Part shown: positions 11,763 to 23,835 of the stretch, piece by piece
Layout of the letters: each line of letters starts with the position of its first letter
Numbering within the stretch: the stretch's first letter is position 1
From: Bicyclus anynana
Taxonomy: Eukaryota; Arthropoda; Insecta; Lepidoptera; Nymphalidae
NCBI RefSeq assembly: GCF_947172395.1
Contig: NC_069107.1
Span: 10,522,101-10,586,100 of the forward strand
Length of the DNA stretch: 64,000 bases
Direction of reading: 5' to 3'
Made by a program: the position numbers and the translations under genes
The notes under the pieces: generated by a model
What the model was told of the DNA's origin: nothing
The model's database searches: none
Seen by the model: the letters and a program-made list of their open reading frames with translations, nothing else

Positions 11763-12141
11763 CTTTTTTCAGTGTTTAGTGAAATGGCAGCAATCGTTAC
11801 GTAACTCAAAAACGTAAAACATAAGACCAGGATAACACATGAGGTTTATTTATGGTTTAGGCACTACAATGTTTTTTTTTTAATTTATAATAAAGGCGTA
11901 AACTCGAACACACACACAAGATCTCTATGTACCTACTAGGTTAACAAAAAGACATAAACACAACGAATTACAAATATACGGATCGAATTGATAATTCTAC
12001 TTTATCATTATTATTTTTTTCATCATGATTAATTGATGAAAAACATTGAAGTGCGTGTATAAATAAAGCCCCAGTGTTATCCTGGTCCTATGTTTTTATG
12101 TTACGTGACGATTTCTGCCAGTTCACTAAAAACTGAAAAAT
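11763..12141. mobile_element. MITE with ~80-90 bp terminal inverted repeats
   Basis: The left arm (about 11763-11855) contains CAGTGTTTAGTGAAATGGCA, ATCGTTACGTAAC and AGACCAGGATAACAC. The right arm (about 12055-12141) carries their reverse complements with scattered mismatches. The AT-rich centre has no coding capacity. Superfamily not determined. Confidence 0.65.
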
Positions 12142-12521
12142 ATTTTTAAAATACACTTTTATTTTAGTTAAGCAACATAAATATGAAATCGGAACCAATC
12201 TCAATGTTATTCCCGCCTTGTTACAACAAGCTCGAGTGCACAAAACTGCACAACAATCAACAACGGGTGAAACATTTTCCAAACAGCTTTTCCCGCAAAC
12301 CGGTGTTGGCAAATTTTTCCACAACGGCAAAGGCTTTTAAAACGAACCTAATTCAAAAATGCTCGTAAAAAAAACAAAGATACTTCATTCACGCAATACA
12401 AAGTTACCTTACGAAGTAATTACTCAACGTTTTCCTTTATGACGTAGCATTTTCTTTATTAGGACTACAGACTGAAATTTGGTTTTAAAATTATACTTTT
12501 TTATTAGTAGTAGGTGGGAGC

Positions 12522-12780
12522 CGTAATAGCCTAGTGGAAATGACGTCTGTCGTGGATTCAGAGGGCGTAGGTTTGAATTTAATCCGGGGTATGTACCTCG
12601 AACTTTTCAGTTATGTGCATTTTAAAAAATTAAATATCACGTGTTTCGGTGAAGGAAAACCATCTGGAGGAAACCTGCATACTTGAGAAAGTTGACGGCT
12701 CTACGCCTGAACTCTGTCCGAATCGCACCGGACGTGAGTGGAAATAGAGAGTGCACCGGTGTCTGCGCATACACACTCGA
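12522..12780 (+). repeat. SINE family B
   Basis: A plus-strand copy with a GTAATAGCCTAGTGG head, a decayed B box (GGTTTGAATTTAATCC) and the CTTTTCAGTTATGTGCATTT / AAATATCACGTG body. It is older than 59177-59480, judging by mismatches. Confidence 0.65.
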
Positions 12781-12965
12781 AGAGTGGCGTGGGAAGTAGC
12801 GAGGGAAGGGCAGAGACGTAGTGTGTCACGTTACTCGTCCTGCCACAATTCATGCACCTCGTTTTGCTCACTCTACCTAGTTTGTCGGTTTTGAGCGCGA
12901 GTCAAAGAATTAGTAGTAGAGTGGCCAGACAGGGCAATATCACGACAGCTCGAGTAGCATAGTGT
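12775..12965. repeat. Unnamed repeat X, copy 1
   Basis: It contains GAGTGGCGTGGGAAGTAGCG followed by AGGGAAG and, ~110 bases later, TTTGTCGGTTTTGAGCGCGA. The same ordered blocks occur at about 18855-19085 and 58815-59040. No family assigned. Confidence 0.6.
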
Positions 12966-12970
12966 GGCTT

Positions 12971-13282
12971 CTTTTTTCTCTACAAGTTAGCCCTTGACTG
13001 CAATCTTACCTGATTTTAAGTGATAATCCAGTCTAAGATGGAAGCGGGCTAACTTGTCAGGAGGAGGGTGAAAATCCACACTCCTTTCGGTTTTTACACG
13101 GCATCGTACCGGAACGCTAAATCGCTTGGCGGTACGTCTTTGTCGTTAGGGTAGTAATTAGCCACCCCCGAAGCTACACCAGCCAGACCTGGACCTATTA
13201 TAAAAACCCCAGTCTAAGGATCGAACCCAGGACCTCCGTCTTGTAAATCCACCGCGCATACCACTGCGCCACGGAGGCCGTC
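12971..13282 (-). repeat. SINE family A, full copy
   Basis: On the minus strand it starts GACGGCCTCCGTGGCGCAGT (A-box-like) and has a degenerate B box, then the CCGAAAGGAGTGTGG body and a short A-rich tail. The head is tRNA-like. Confidence 0.78.
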
Positions 13283-13689
13283 AAAATAACGTCTGAGGCA
13301 ATACATCCAGCGTAGATACGAGTATCTTAATGAGATTGGACACGACATTGTCATTATGAATATCGGTTGGTCTTTACTGCTCGAGAGCGAAATGCTTAGT
13401 CATAATAATGGTCGAAATGAGGAATATCATTTTCTTTACAATTTTCCTTATTGTATTTGAAGGAAATGCTCGAGCATTAGCATTGTTGGCACGAAGGGAT
13501 CTGGACACAGTTTAAAAATATAAATAAGTAATCTCGTTACACGCACCAGTGAGCAATCATTTGTATTAGAATGCACTTTTTATCAACTCAAAAAAGTGTA
13601 GGAGGTTTGGTATTTTTACCCCACAGGGATGTGTTTCTCAAGCGTACTTACGTAAAGTAAAAAGAACTAGCCATTTTCACAGGTAAATC

Positions 13690-13975
13690 ATCAACCCATA
13701 TTCGGCTCACTGCTGAACTCGAGTCTCATTTCAGAATGAGAAGGGTTACGCCAGTAGTCCACCACGGTGGCACAATGCGGATTGACAGACTTCACACACG
13801 CAGATAATTAAGATAATTCTCTGGTATGCAGGTTTCCTCACGATGTTTTTCCTTCACCGTTTGAGACACATGATATTTAATTTCTTAAAATGCACATAAC
13901 TGAAAAGTTCAACTTCATGCCTGATTCAAACCCACACCCTCCGTAATTGATCATACCCACTGAGCTACCACTGTT
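13690..13975 (-). repeat. SINE family B
   Basis: It carries CATATTCGGCTCACTGCTGA at the left and, near the right end, the complement of a mutated B box and a CCCAGTGG-like head. It matches 59177-59480 throughout. Confidence 0.7.
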
Positions 13976-14406
13976 GCTAGGTAACATACACAGGTACCTA
14001 CTAAGTTAGTCCTAATGTTCAAAATGGCAACCGTGACTTAAATTAGGATAATTAGGAAGACATTATTGCAGTGCGTTAGGCTATAAGTCTTCCTTTAACA
14101 CGTCGGCGTAGCTTTTTATCTAATCCCCCTCCTCTCCCCCTTACCCCCCGTCCAATGAGAGTAACTCAGTGGCAGGGTCGCCATATGTTTTAATTAACCC
14201 GAATTTGTCCTTACTCTGGGATTCCACTGATGAAGGCTTTATTAAATTTTGCGAACAATTGTCCTCACGGCAACCTTGTGCCTCGTATTTAATTTACCTT
14301 TCCTCACAATTACCTGGAAATAGCTTCATTGTTTCTTAAGAAGACAAATTTCTAAGTCATTCGGCTGATTGTTGTCCACAGAACAATAATGGAGTCCAAT
14401 AATTTT

Positions 14407-14700
14407 GACGGCCTCCGTGGCGCCTTGGAATGCGCGGTGGATTTACAAGACGTAGGTCCTGGGTTCGATCCCCGCTGTGCCGGTTGAGGTTTCCTTACTT
14501 GGCCGTGGCTAGTTAACACCCTACCGGCTAAGACGTACCGCCAAATGATTTAGCATTTCGGTACGATGTCGTGTAGAAAGCGAAAGGGGTGTGTGTGGAT
14601 TTTCATCCTCCTCCTAACTAGTTAGCCCGCTTGTATCATCGCTTACTATCAGGTGAGATTGTAGTCAAGGGCTAACTTGTAAAGAATAGATAAAAAAAAA
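14407..14700 (+). repeat. SINE family A, full copy
   Basis: GACGGCCTCCGTGGCGCC is followed by GGTTCGATCCCCG (intact B box), the family body and a poly-A at about 14691-14700. Confidence 0.8.
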
Positions 14701-14849
14701 GTATAAATAATGGACGACATTACTTGAATCTTGTCCTGTGAACACTGCATTTACCTTTATCCCGAGCGATAACTAAGAAGCAGACGCAAAAGCGACTCCC
14801 AAGATTATTCGCCTGATTAGATATTGAAACGAGGCGGTGTACTCAAGTA

Positions 14850-15030
14850 TTTATCGAAGACATCATCGGCGTGTCCCGCTGCGGCGAACGACCCGTCACC
14901 GTCCCGCCCGCCGCTGTCCCGACATCGTCCCCGTCCCGCCCCGCGGTCCCGGCCAATCGACTCGTCCGTCCCGTAATTGACGAGGGACCTGTCAAAGGAA
15001 CGAGCCACTAATCAAGGGGCGCGGGGGAGA
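14850..15030. promoter_or_regulatory. Very GC-rich non-coding island
   Basis: CG-rich direct repeats of GTCCCGCCC-like units and no repeat-family match. A short minus-strand frame here (63 codons) is low-complexity and not accepted as a gene. Confidence 0.22.
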
Positions 15031-16109
15031 GAAAAAATTACTTCAGCAATAATGTATAGAGCGCCGAATGGAATTGATTTCGTCTTTGACGGCTTAAGGG
15101 TCGATTGATTGCGTCGTGAGTGTCGAATCTCAGTGCGTCTTGAAAGAGGAGCCATTGATTTGTTTGATTTGGTGACAAAGTTAGCTGAATTTGTACAAAA
15201 TTTATCATTATCAGCCCAATAATGATTAAAATAGCCCAGACCGCCCTAGGCCCAGGGAGAATTTAGCTTAAACGTCCTATGTTGTTCAATGTCGTTTAAC
15301 AGGCTGTTTTCATCGTTTCCTTTTGTAACGATCTCAATTAGATGGTAATGACAATGAATGTAAACGTTTGACCTTGACGTTAAACGAATTTAATATTTTT
15401 TCTATTTGTTTCTGACTTTAAATTTTTTGTTGTTAGATACATATCATATTTTTCTGAATTATGAGTGCTTTAAAATGGTGTATAGACCTTAAAGTTTTGT
15501 GTTCGAAATTTAATAATAAGTAATCTTATATTAGTAATCAAACACGTTTTTAATTCGTATCAAAATCCTCAATTACAAAAAGAAAGAAATCTTTTCACAG
15601 ACAAAGGGAAGGTTATGTCAATTTTTGACATAACCACATATGTCATCACTCATCACAGAATATTCGTTTTACACAATTACAAATGCTTAATTTACAGATT
15701 TGTAATATTTACAGGACAGTATACTAGTGTAGGTACATTTTAATTTCAGCTCGAGACCTTTACGCATTCCCGAGATAAAAGGCCTCGATAGACTAACGGA
15801 CAATAAAATGATTGGATTTCGAATTTTCCTTAATATATGGAACTCTATGAGCTTAAAATAAAAAAGGCTATGCAATAGCAAAACAAGTTCGCTAATAACA
15901 CGATCGCTTTTTTCATATTTGCTTATAAATTGAAAAGCGATATAGAAAACAAATAGAAATGAGCTCGCCGAGCCGCTACCGTGTTTAGTGCAGGAGCAAT
16001 CAGGCGCCCGACTGCGGAATAATAAGCAGCGCTACACAGCTGCGGAATTTTAAACAGTCTTGCAATAACAACTATCTTACTTATTGATACTTTATAATGA
16101 AAAAAAGGC

Positions 16110-16146
16110 AGCTACAGTCATGTGACCAACTCACATGACTGTAGCT
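16110..16146. repeat. 16 bp perfect palindrome, 5-base loop
   Basis: AGCTACAGTCATGTGA (16110-16125) and TCACATGACTGTAGCT (16131-16146) are exact reverse complements separated by CCAAC. Confidence 0.9.
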
Positions 16147-16199
16147 TAAGTATTGTTAAGTTTAAGTTATGTTAGAGTTAGTTAACTTTGTATCTTCTT

Positions 16200-16460
16200 C
16201 TTCTGCTTGATGTCGCGGCTCTGCAGGTCTTCTTGAGGTCCCTGTATCACGTTGACCGTAACCAATCTATTGTGATCGCCACTCATTAGATTGCCCGTCC
16301 AATACTGGTTGCTGCCAGGTACAGCAGCAGTTTCTTGGCTTGGGTCCACTGTGTAAGTGGAGGTTGCGTTTATGTGTTAGAGCTGGGCAATTGCATAAGA
16401 TGTGCATAGGTGTTTTAGCAAAAAAAAGTCCTATCTTTCGAAGTGGACTAAACTGCATAC
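16200..16460 (-). pseudogene. LINE C-terminal fragment
   Basis: A minus-strand frame reads KTPMHILCNCPALTHKRNLH, like the zinc-knuckle end (HxxxxCPAL) of RNase-H-type LINEs. Nothing else of the element is recognisable. Confidence 0.45.
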
Positions 16461-17159
16461 TATTTCTATAAAAAAATCAAATTTATTAATTACTTTATTA
16501 CCGATATATTAAGAAGAGATCAGCATACAAAAGGTTTAGGAAAACCTAACGACATGTATGCAATGATGTTAAATACTGTTAGATGTGTTACTAGGTCATG
16601 AAATATGAGGCGCTCAAAAGAGGAAATTTCCACATCTCAATGTTAGTTGTGGTCAACAACGAACGTTATTTAAACAAGTTATATCTAAATATCGTCTACA
16701 ATGTCGAGTTGTGTGTACAGGAAGTGTAAAAACTGTATATACAGAAATGAAAAGTTTATGTGTGCGCTCAGTTTTTTAGCCTTTTTTTCGAATCACATTT
16801 TGCGGCTATTTTGTAGAGACGTAACTGATCTATAGTATAAAATTATCATTGAATGTATGTATAGAATATAATATGGAACATATCCAATCAGATATAAATA
16901 TTTCATTGTATTTTATTACGCTTTTCCGTCGATTTACATCTCGGATTTAATAAAAGGGTATAATACTCCACTCGCTACTCCCGGATTTGAAATGCCGATT
17001 GAACTTTCATCTAATAACGATCTGCCTTGAGTGGAGGGGATGTGCCAAATTAAATCACAATAAAGACGAGAACTGCCTTGTTGGTTCAATGATTGTTTAA
17101 ATAGATACAGATTATAAGGTTCTGGATTCGAGTTATGAAGTATTAAAACTTTTTTTCTT

Positions 17160-17620
17160 TCATAGGCTTCTTTTAAGGACTACCGACCTCTTCTTGAGTT
17201 GCCTACGTCCAGTGGCTTCCCTGCAACCCACTTGATGTCGTCGATTCACCAAAACTGCGCTTTACCAACGTCCATCGGTTTTCCAAACAAAAATGTTTTC
17301 CGTTCGTTGCCACTTCATCTTTGTGGCTCGCTGTTTGACTACGTCGATAACTTTGGTTCTTTTGCGGATCTTTTCATTTCTGATGTTTATGTTGTCGATT
17401 CGCTCCACCATCCGTTTAGTGAGACTTTGCGACTCGTTAAACCAAACCAAAGTTATTGGTTCTTTTGCGACGTAGTTTAACCTCGCACCATCGCCTGTTT
17501 AGTGAATCTGCGATAACTTTGGTTCTATTGCAGTTTTCCTAAATTCTGTTTTAAACGCAGAGATACTCCGAGCATAGCTCGCTCCATCGTTCTTTGAATG
17601 ACTTTTATAGTTAGTATACT
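17160..17620 (-). pseudogene. RTE-type LINE tail remnant
   Basis: The minus strand shows broken frames with INIRNEKIRKRTKVIDVV and KMKW, and a preceding ERAMLG-like stretch. This is the conserved C-terminal tail of RTE-group proteins (NxxIRxRTKVxDxxxxxxxxKWxWAGH). The sequence is interrupted by stops and frameshifts. Confidence 0.65.
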
Positions 17621-17810
17621 ACGTGAATCATCACAATCATCGATCGTAGATCGTTACATGGGCCCCGAAGCGTCGCGGAATTGTCATAGATTTCGCATGT
17701 TAAATACGCCATCACTCGTAACACTTTTCTCTTTATTCGTATTGCGGCTTGTGTTTACACTTCCAAATGAACACGTCATAATTATGGGATTAAACAAGAA
17801 AGAGCAGTAA

Positions 17811-20264
17811 AATGATTTTTAAATCCACGTCCACTCACAGCATGCACCTGTTGCGTACTAAGTATAAGATGTGCGTGCACATCTTTGAGTAATGACATAA
17901 CATTGTGCGTTCTTTAATATGGAGGGGCCTTCTTTAATATCTGGTGTCACAGTATACGTTACTCCGTATCGAGCGTCCTAGATACACCGCAGCTCTCGAT
18001 CCCGCCTCGCTGCGCTCGGCTGAACGTAATCTTCTTAAAACGTCTGTGAATCTTTGAGCACCAGTTGGAGACGTTGTATTGAGTTAACGTCTGCTTATTT
18101 CTATTTCGTTTTCAATGCTTATTTACTTGATGCTTCTTTAAAAAAAAACTTAAGAAAAACTTATTTACTTTAAGATTTTCTATTTTCTTTTGTCTGCGTC
18201 TCTTGCGAAGTTTGTTTCTTTGCGTGCATAGTTTTCAATTCAAATTCGTGTTTTCTTATTTAAAGAAAATTTATTTAGTAATAAAAGGCACCTTGTTCTT
18301 ATCGATGTTGAAGTTGTATAACAATTTTTTGTTTTTTATTTGCTGTAGGCTTTTTATGAGGGTTTGTTTAATATGTATAGAGGTTTGTGCGAGACCGTCT
18401 AAAGAAATATGTGGGCTTTATTTAAAAACAAAATATTTGCCATTAGGTACTTTTAAATATGAGTAATACTTCTGTTTTCCTTCAATTACTCGTAGTTAAA
18501 AGTGTATACGACAAAGAATCTAGCGAGCGGGGATCGAACTCATGATATCTATGTGTTGATTCCGGACTTTTTACCGTGCAGTTATTAGAGGCTTTGTCAT
18601 GTTTAGGATCACAATCACGTTTTCCCTTTGTATGTGGCGATGTTTTTTTATGTAGGTACCTTCATAAATTTTCAAATAAATATACATTGGCTGTGTCTCG
18701 CAACATCTCCGCTTTCGCATCTGGGGACTCGCGGTGACAGGTCGGAAGTCGTGTAATAAATAACAGCCTAATAATGCGACAGCCTGCCACGGTCGGACCT
18801 GCGTCAATTTATACAAGCTACAAGGAAGCATATGCTCTTGACCCGACCGCCACACACTGCATGAGTGGCGTGGGAAGTAGCAAGGGAAGTAAGCAAAGAC
18901 CACTTTACTCTTTGCGGCGCAAGCGCGACCTTTGACTCGCGCTTGCGCCGACAAAATAGGGAGTGGTGGGCAGGACGAGCGGCATGAAACGCGGCAAAAA
19001 GAGTAAAGTAAAGGACAATACCTAATATGGGGTGTCGCGATTATCTGTGCGTGTGGACAGACAAGGTAGCACGAGGAGCATTGTGTTGCTGCGAATTTAA
19101 AGTTTATATCTTAAATACTCGTATGTTAAGATCGTTACCATTGTGTCCCGAGTCTGAGATCTAAGTTCTCCGAGTCTAAGATTTTTAAGAAACTACCCAG
19201 AGAAACATTGATTAGATATTAAGATTTCAAAACGATATTAATTATTAAGTAATACAGATACTTTTGTACAAAAATTTGCCGAATCTAATCTTGAGCTTCG
19301 TACCCTAAATTGTGTATCCTACGTTCTATTATCTATAGAATTTGGCACCCACTTAGATATCATTTCTTTTGTCGGCAAAATCGATAGCTACAAACATTTG
19401 TGATATTGAATGGGGCTCCTACACATTAATATGTTTTGAAAGGATATGCTTTAGAATTAAACTATTTGTTGCATGACATTTTTATTTTTTTACAAAAAGC
19501 CACCAAGGACTAAACGCAATAGTTCCCTACCGCAGTTACGAGTATCTATGGCAGGATGATGCTTACTAACTTGTAACTGTTTTATACAATGAAGGAAGTC
19601 TGGCTACGACAGGCTCTTAGACTATAATTCACGCGAGAGCAAAGTGCGGCGGGTGGTAGTACAAACAAAAAGTGTGATCTTTTCTACTTCCGCCGCCATG
19701 ATTCACCCACTCTCCCCCATTTGATGCCGACACGTTGTACCCATACATTACCATAATAGCAGGCGACGAGTGAATTTGTTTTCCTTACAACTGTGAGCCA
19801 CATATTGCGATGGTTCAAGAGCTGGTGGACATTTTTTGGCGGTGTTTGAAGCAAGCTGAAAACTTGCTCTCCTGTGTCTCTTTTAATACTATCCTAACAC
19901 AGAACTGGTAACCTGCATAGGAAGTTGTGGTATTTTTGTGTTTGCAACTTCAAAATTACAATATTTCATCCTTGAAACAATTTGAAATTTTATACTTTTG
20001 TATTTAACTTAATCAAGAGTAAAAAATTAATAAGCCCCAGTGTTTACTTAAAATTTATTTTTGCAATAACAACTTAAAATATCCGGCTGGTTAAAGTATT
20101 TTTAACTCTTTGAGTATTCAATTTAGAGGTATAAAACATTCAGAATTCAGGGAGCAAATTTTGTAAATGTAAAAAAGTCAAGGAATTTTTTTGCAAAAGT
20201 ACCACTGCTCACGGTAGCATAGAAGACGTACAGCACAAATTATCAGCTTGCCTGAAAACTTCAT
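17811..20264. other. Stretch without genes apart from repeat X
   Basis: Mostly AT-rich unique DNA. Open frames (for example 87 codons at 18203 and 127 at 18571 on the minus strand) lack recognisable domains. The latter overlaps repeat X and is not accepted. Confidence 0.55.
18855..19085. repeat. Unnamed repeat X, copy 2, with internal palindrome
   Basis: It contains GAGTGGCGTGGGAAGTAGCA and the later conserved blocks of repeat X. Inside it CGGCGCAAGCGCG (18915-18927) and CGCGCTTGCGCCG (18938-18950) are exact reverse complements around a 10-base loop. Confidence 0.6.
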
Positions 20265-20400
20265 CATCATCATTAAAAGCCGATGGTCGTCCACTGCTAG
20301 ATATAGGCCTCTTGCATGGACTTCCAAAAACCCGGTTTCGAGCCGTCAGCACCCAGTGGCTCCCTGTAATCCGCTTGAAATTGCCTCAATACCTACCCAT
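20265..20400 (-). repeat. RTE-type LINE 3' end
   Basis: A minus-strand GAT tail (TCATCATCATCATTAAAAGC) is followed by GTCGTCCACTGCTAGATATA and the AGTGGCTCCCTGTAATCCGC block. The same layout is found at 38085-38327. Confidence 0.6.
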
Positions 20401-22019
20401 AAATGTCCACTAGCTCTCGGAATATGAGCCACATATCGTGAGCCACATATTGCCGCATTTGAAATTATTTATACTGCGGTTATACGTACCATTAGGCCGC
20501 CATTAGGAGCGCCATCTTGTGACTCCGGGACGATTTAGTTCAGTAGAGTTCATGGTTAGTGTAATGCGATGAGGGTAGTGGTGTTATTTCCACATTACCC
20601 TTGGATTAGCTGTAAATCCGATTAGGCATTTATATAAAAAGTTAATTTTCTTATTATTGTGCCTTGTGACTTATTTATCTGATTTGAAAAAGGCGTTGGT
20701 ACTTGAGAGTACTTTTATTTGTCGCCGGGAAAGGCTTTTACGCATTGCGGCAGTAAACTCCACACAGCACAGTTGGTCCTGAGCAGTCTACGCCCGGGTA
20801 TGTAGGACCATGTAGGACTGACTGGCCGACCAACCAACTAAAACCCAGTGGCGCCACGTGCGTCTATTTGGATCACTATTTGGGATGTGACATGGACTGC
20901 GAAAACTGGCACTATCGCATCCCGTAGCTGAAAAATCTTCCTATAAAGTACCGCCCTGTGTCCATCAACCTGATACCTCAGCCTGGTATTAAGCCTCATG
21001 TGTCTGTAATTATACCAGCAACCGTGCATTTCAGATTGGAACACAGCAATGCTGTTTGGCGATAGTACTACCCAGAAAGGGCTTTGCCAAAAAACCCTCT
21101 ACTAATATCTGAATTACTAGCAGTATTTCACGCTTCTCGTTCTCGGATAGCCAATGACAGTTGCGGATACCGTGGCTTTCTATTGGTAAAACAATTTTCA
21201 AAGTATGTTTAATAGAACCAGAGATTACCCTCTACAACAGCACACACTTACAAACTTTACCTCTTTATAATATTAGTATAGATAAAGTTAAAGACGCAAT
21301 ATTGGTAGGTACTGAAATAAATAGCGAACACAACTTAATATGAAGCCCAAGCTCAAGCAAGAGTAGTGCTCTTGGTAATAATTAGTTATGATATTAGCAG
21401 CAGAGATGCAGCGCCTTCCTTGTTAAGAGATATTAGTTCGTCTCCCAACAGCGCGGTGCGATCAATTAGTTGTTACTCGTACTCCAGTCTGTGTACTTTG
21501 CTTTCATTAGTTTTGCTTCTGTGAAACCGTTTATTACCTTTATGAAGACCTTTAAAATGAAAAAGGATATTATCGTTGTTTAACGGAGTTTTTCGAAGGG
21601 CTCCCATGAATCAAATTGTCTGGCCACTTGGGCTGTGGATTCTCAGATTACCTTGAAGAACATATAAAAAAATTGCGCTTTGCGTCGATGAAAGATTTAG
21701 ATAATTGCGTGCGGGGGTGCTGGGCCCGTCGTCTTACAGAAAGAAAAGAGCTTTCTAGCAGAACCTGGTTCTGGTGGCCCGCTTCTCCATAACATATCAT
21801 CACTCCCCTTCTATGTTTGTGTTTCATCCCAGCCCAGCCAAGTTTGTTAAGACCCCACAAGAGCAGTCTTGGATACCGTTCTGCTATAACCTCGAAAAAA
21901 ACCGTCTACGTAAAAATTCACCCAGTGTCATATTTAATCATTGAGACGAATCAAATGATACCAATTTGTAAAACCCTTTAATACTGTTAAGCGTTTTAGA
22001 ATAAGTTTTCTGCTTCAAT

Positions 22020-22310
22020 ATTGCGTTACATTACGTTGCGTCAATTTCCAATGTTCCACTTTAAAGCGTTGCGTCGTCCCATGCGACGTTTCAACGGATT
22101 GACTGACGAGAGACGAAGCGAGGAGGAGGGTAAATCGTTGCGTTGTCAGAGCTCCGGGGCAACGACGGACTCGGAAAACATTTTGTTCGTTTTGTATGCT
22201 AAGCCTCACTCGGTGCGTGCGTCGTCCTCTTGCACTGTAACGTCGTGCGTCATTCAACGCAGGTGTGGCATACAATGCGTTGATCCGTTGCGATGACGCA
22301 ACGCAACGCC
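22020..22310. repeat. Region rich in CGTTGCG repeats, possible transposon remnant
   Basis: The motif GCGTTGCGT or close variants recurs at both ends in opposite orientation (ATTACGTTGCGTC near 22030; GACGCAACGCAACGCC near 22296-22311) and inside. It is GC-rich against its surroundings. Open frames here are short and match nothing I know. Confidence 0.4.
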
Positions 22311-22802
22311 CTAATGAGGCATAGCCCTAACGGAACACATTAGCCCGAAAACTAACAGCCTTATTCGGCGGTTGTTTAAAAAAGAGACTGTAGTTGCAAA
22401 GGATAGACGCAGGTTAGTCAAAGCTGATAGACAAACTGTGACTAGCGACCTGCAAGTGAGTTACGTTGGCGCGGGGGTGAGGGGCGTGTAAACGTTTGCC
22501 GCGGTCGCCGCTTTGTTGTTGTTTTGTTACTACCCTCTGTTCATGTTACCTTTGTAGGTTTTACCCGACAATGATAAAACCTAAAAGGAGGATTTTGTGA
22601 AACGTTGCATTTCACTAAAAGAACATAAACAATATCTGGCATTGATGCCATAAGTGGTTCCGTAATATGAGCTTTGCTCAATAAACTCTCAATAGTAGCA
22701 CGGAGTTTGTACTCATAAGTTTATGGTGATACTATCTACTAATAGAATACTATCGGGGAATAAGTTAAGCCGTTTGTGTTCAAATCATTAACATCTGGAG
22801 GC

Positions 22803-22955
22803 CTATTCTGTAACGATACTTTGTACAACTCGCAAGTGCGACTTTCGAATTCACCTCTATCGTTCTCTTTCTATAGTATTGTGTTAGACGGAGAGAGATA
22901 GAGGTGAATTTGAATCTCGCACTTGCGAGCAATACAAAACATCATTACAGAATAG
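22803..22955. mobile_element. 153 bp foldback MITE
   Basis: It begins CTATTCTGTAA and ends TTACAGAATAG, exact reverse complements. Most of the rest also folds back: CTCGCAAGTGCGA with TCGCACTTGCGAG-like, and CACCTCTATC with GATAGAGGTG. No coding capacity. Confidence 0.8.
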
Positions 22956-22982
22956 CTCTGCTGATTGTGATAATTTCTCCTT

Positions 22983-23052
22983 AGCTTACACCCATAATGC
23001 TTTTCTTCGTGGGTTGGTGAACCCACGAAGAAAAGCATTATGGGTGTAAGCT
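22983..23052. repeat. 33 bp perfect palindrome, 4-base loop
   Basis: The arm at 22983-23015 and the arm at 23020-23052 are exact reverse complements over all 33 bases (start AGCTTACACCCATAATGC), with GGTG between them. Confidence 0.95.
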
Positions 23053-23567
23053 CCAAATCCCCTATCCCGTAAGGAGGGAGGCCTAGCCCCTGTAGTAGGC
23101 CAAATAGACTGATGAATGATGCATGAAGATTTCAGAAGAAGAGTAAAAACTCTCAAGGCCAGTGCAATTAAGTACTGGTTTATTAACGAACTGTCCCGCA
23201 TTAGAAATTAATTATTACGCAATGTATGTAATATATTATTTACATATATGTACTTAATCTTAATGCATATGTGGAATAGTAATACAATACGCGGTTGCCT
23301 CTGTTTTAAGCTATAAGACGCCATTAGGGTAACGCGAAGTCAACCTCGGGCGGATAAGTGCTAAATCGCACTGGAGACTTTTAGTCTCATCGTTTGCTGC
23401 GTTAGTCGCAGCCACTCTAATAATAATATAAACTTTATAAACCTCTGTAGATCTACGGTTAAGGCGGTGTTTTAAATATAAGAGAACTTCGGTACAATTC
23501 CTGCTCTTTGAATTATTGTCTCACCCACTCTACATGCTTTGTCGGAACGAATAAGTGAATATTGACG

Positions 23568-23835
23568 GTCGCGTGGCGCAGTGGGTAGTGACCCTGCTTT
23601 CTGCATCCACGGTCGTGGGTTCGATTCCCACAACTGGAAAATATTTGTGTGATGAGTATGGGTGTTTTCCAGTGTCTGTGTGTATTTATACATTATATAA
23701 GTATTTATATGTAGTATATAAATGTATATGAAAATTATAATATCAACTATCTTAGTACCCATAACACAAGCTACTCTGTATGCTTACTTTGGGGCTAGAT
23801 AGTGATGTGTATTATTTAAGTATATTTATTTATAA
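23568..23835 (+). repeat. tRNA-derived SINE, family C
   Basis: The head has GCGTGGCGCAGTGGGTAGTG (A box) and GGGTTCGATTCCCAC (B box), both good RNA polymerase III promoter matches. An AT-rich body with GTGTTTTCCAGTGTCTGTGT and an A-rich tail follows. The head alone resembles a tRNA, but the attached body and tail mark it as a SINE. Confidence 0.75.

Noticed and set aside
16110..16146. microRNA hairpin
   Set aside because: The stem is only 16 bp and perfectly paired; too short for a precursor.
17199..17480. 93-codon plus-strand frame
   Set aside because: It is antisense to the RTE tail remnant whose minus-strand reading has conserved motifs.
18571..18954. 127-codon minus-strand frame
   Set aside because: No domain, overlaps repeat X and its palindrome, composition not protein-like.
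22015..22296. Overlapping ~90-codon frames on both strands
   Set aside because: They arise from the CGTTGCG repeat-rich composition; neither has recognisable motifs.
23568..23640. Possible genuine tRNA gene (good A and B boxes)
   Set aside because: The cloverleaf is not clean and the segment continues into a SINE body with an A-rich tail; similar heads recur elsewhere as SINEs.
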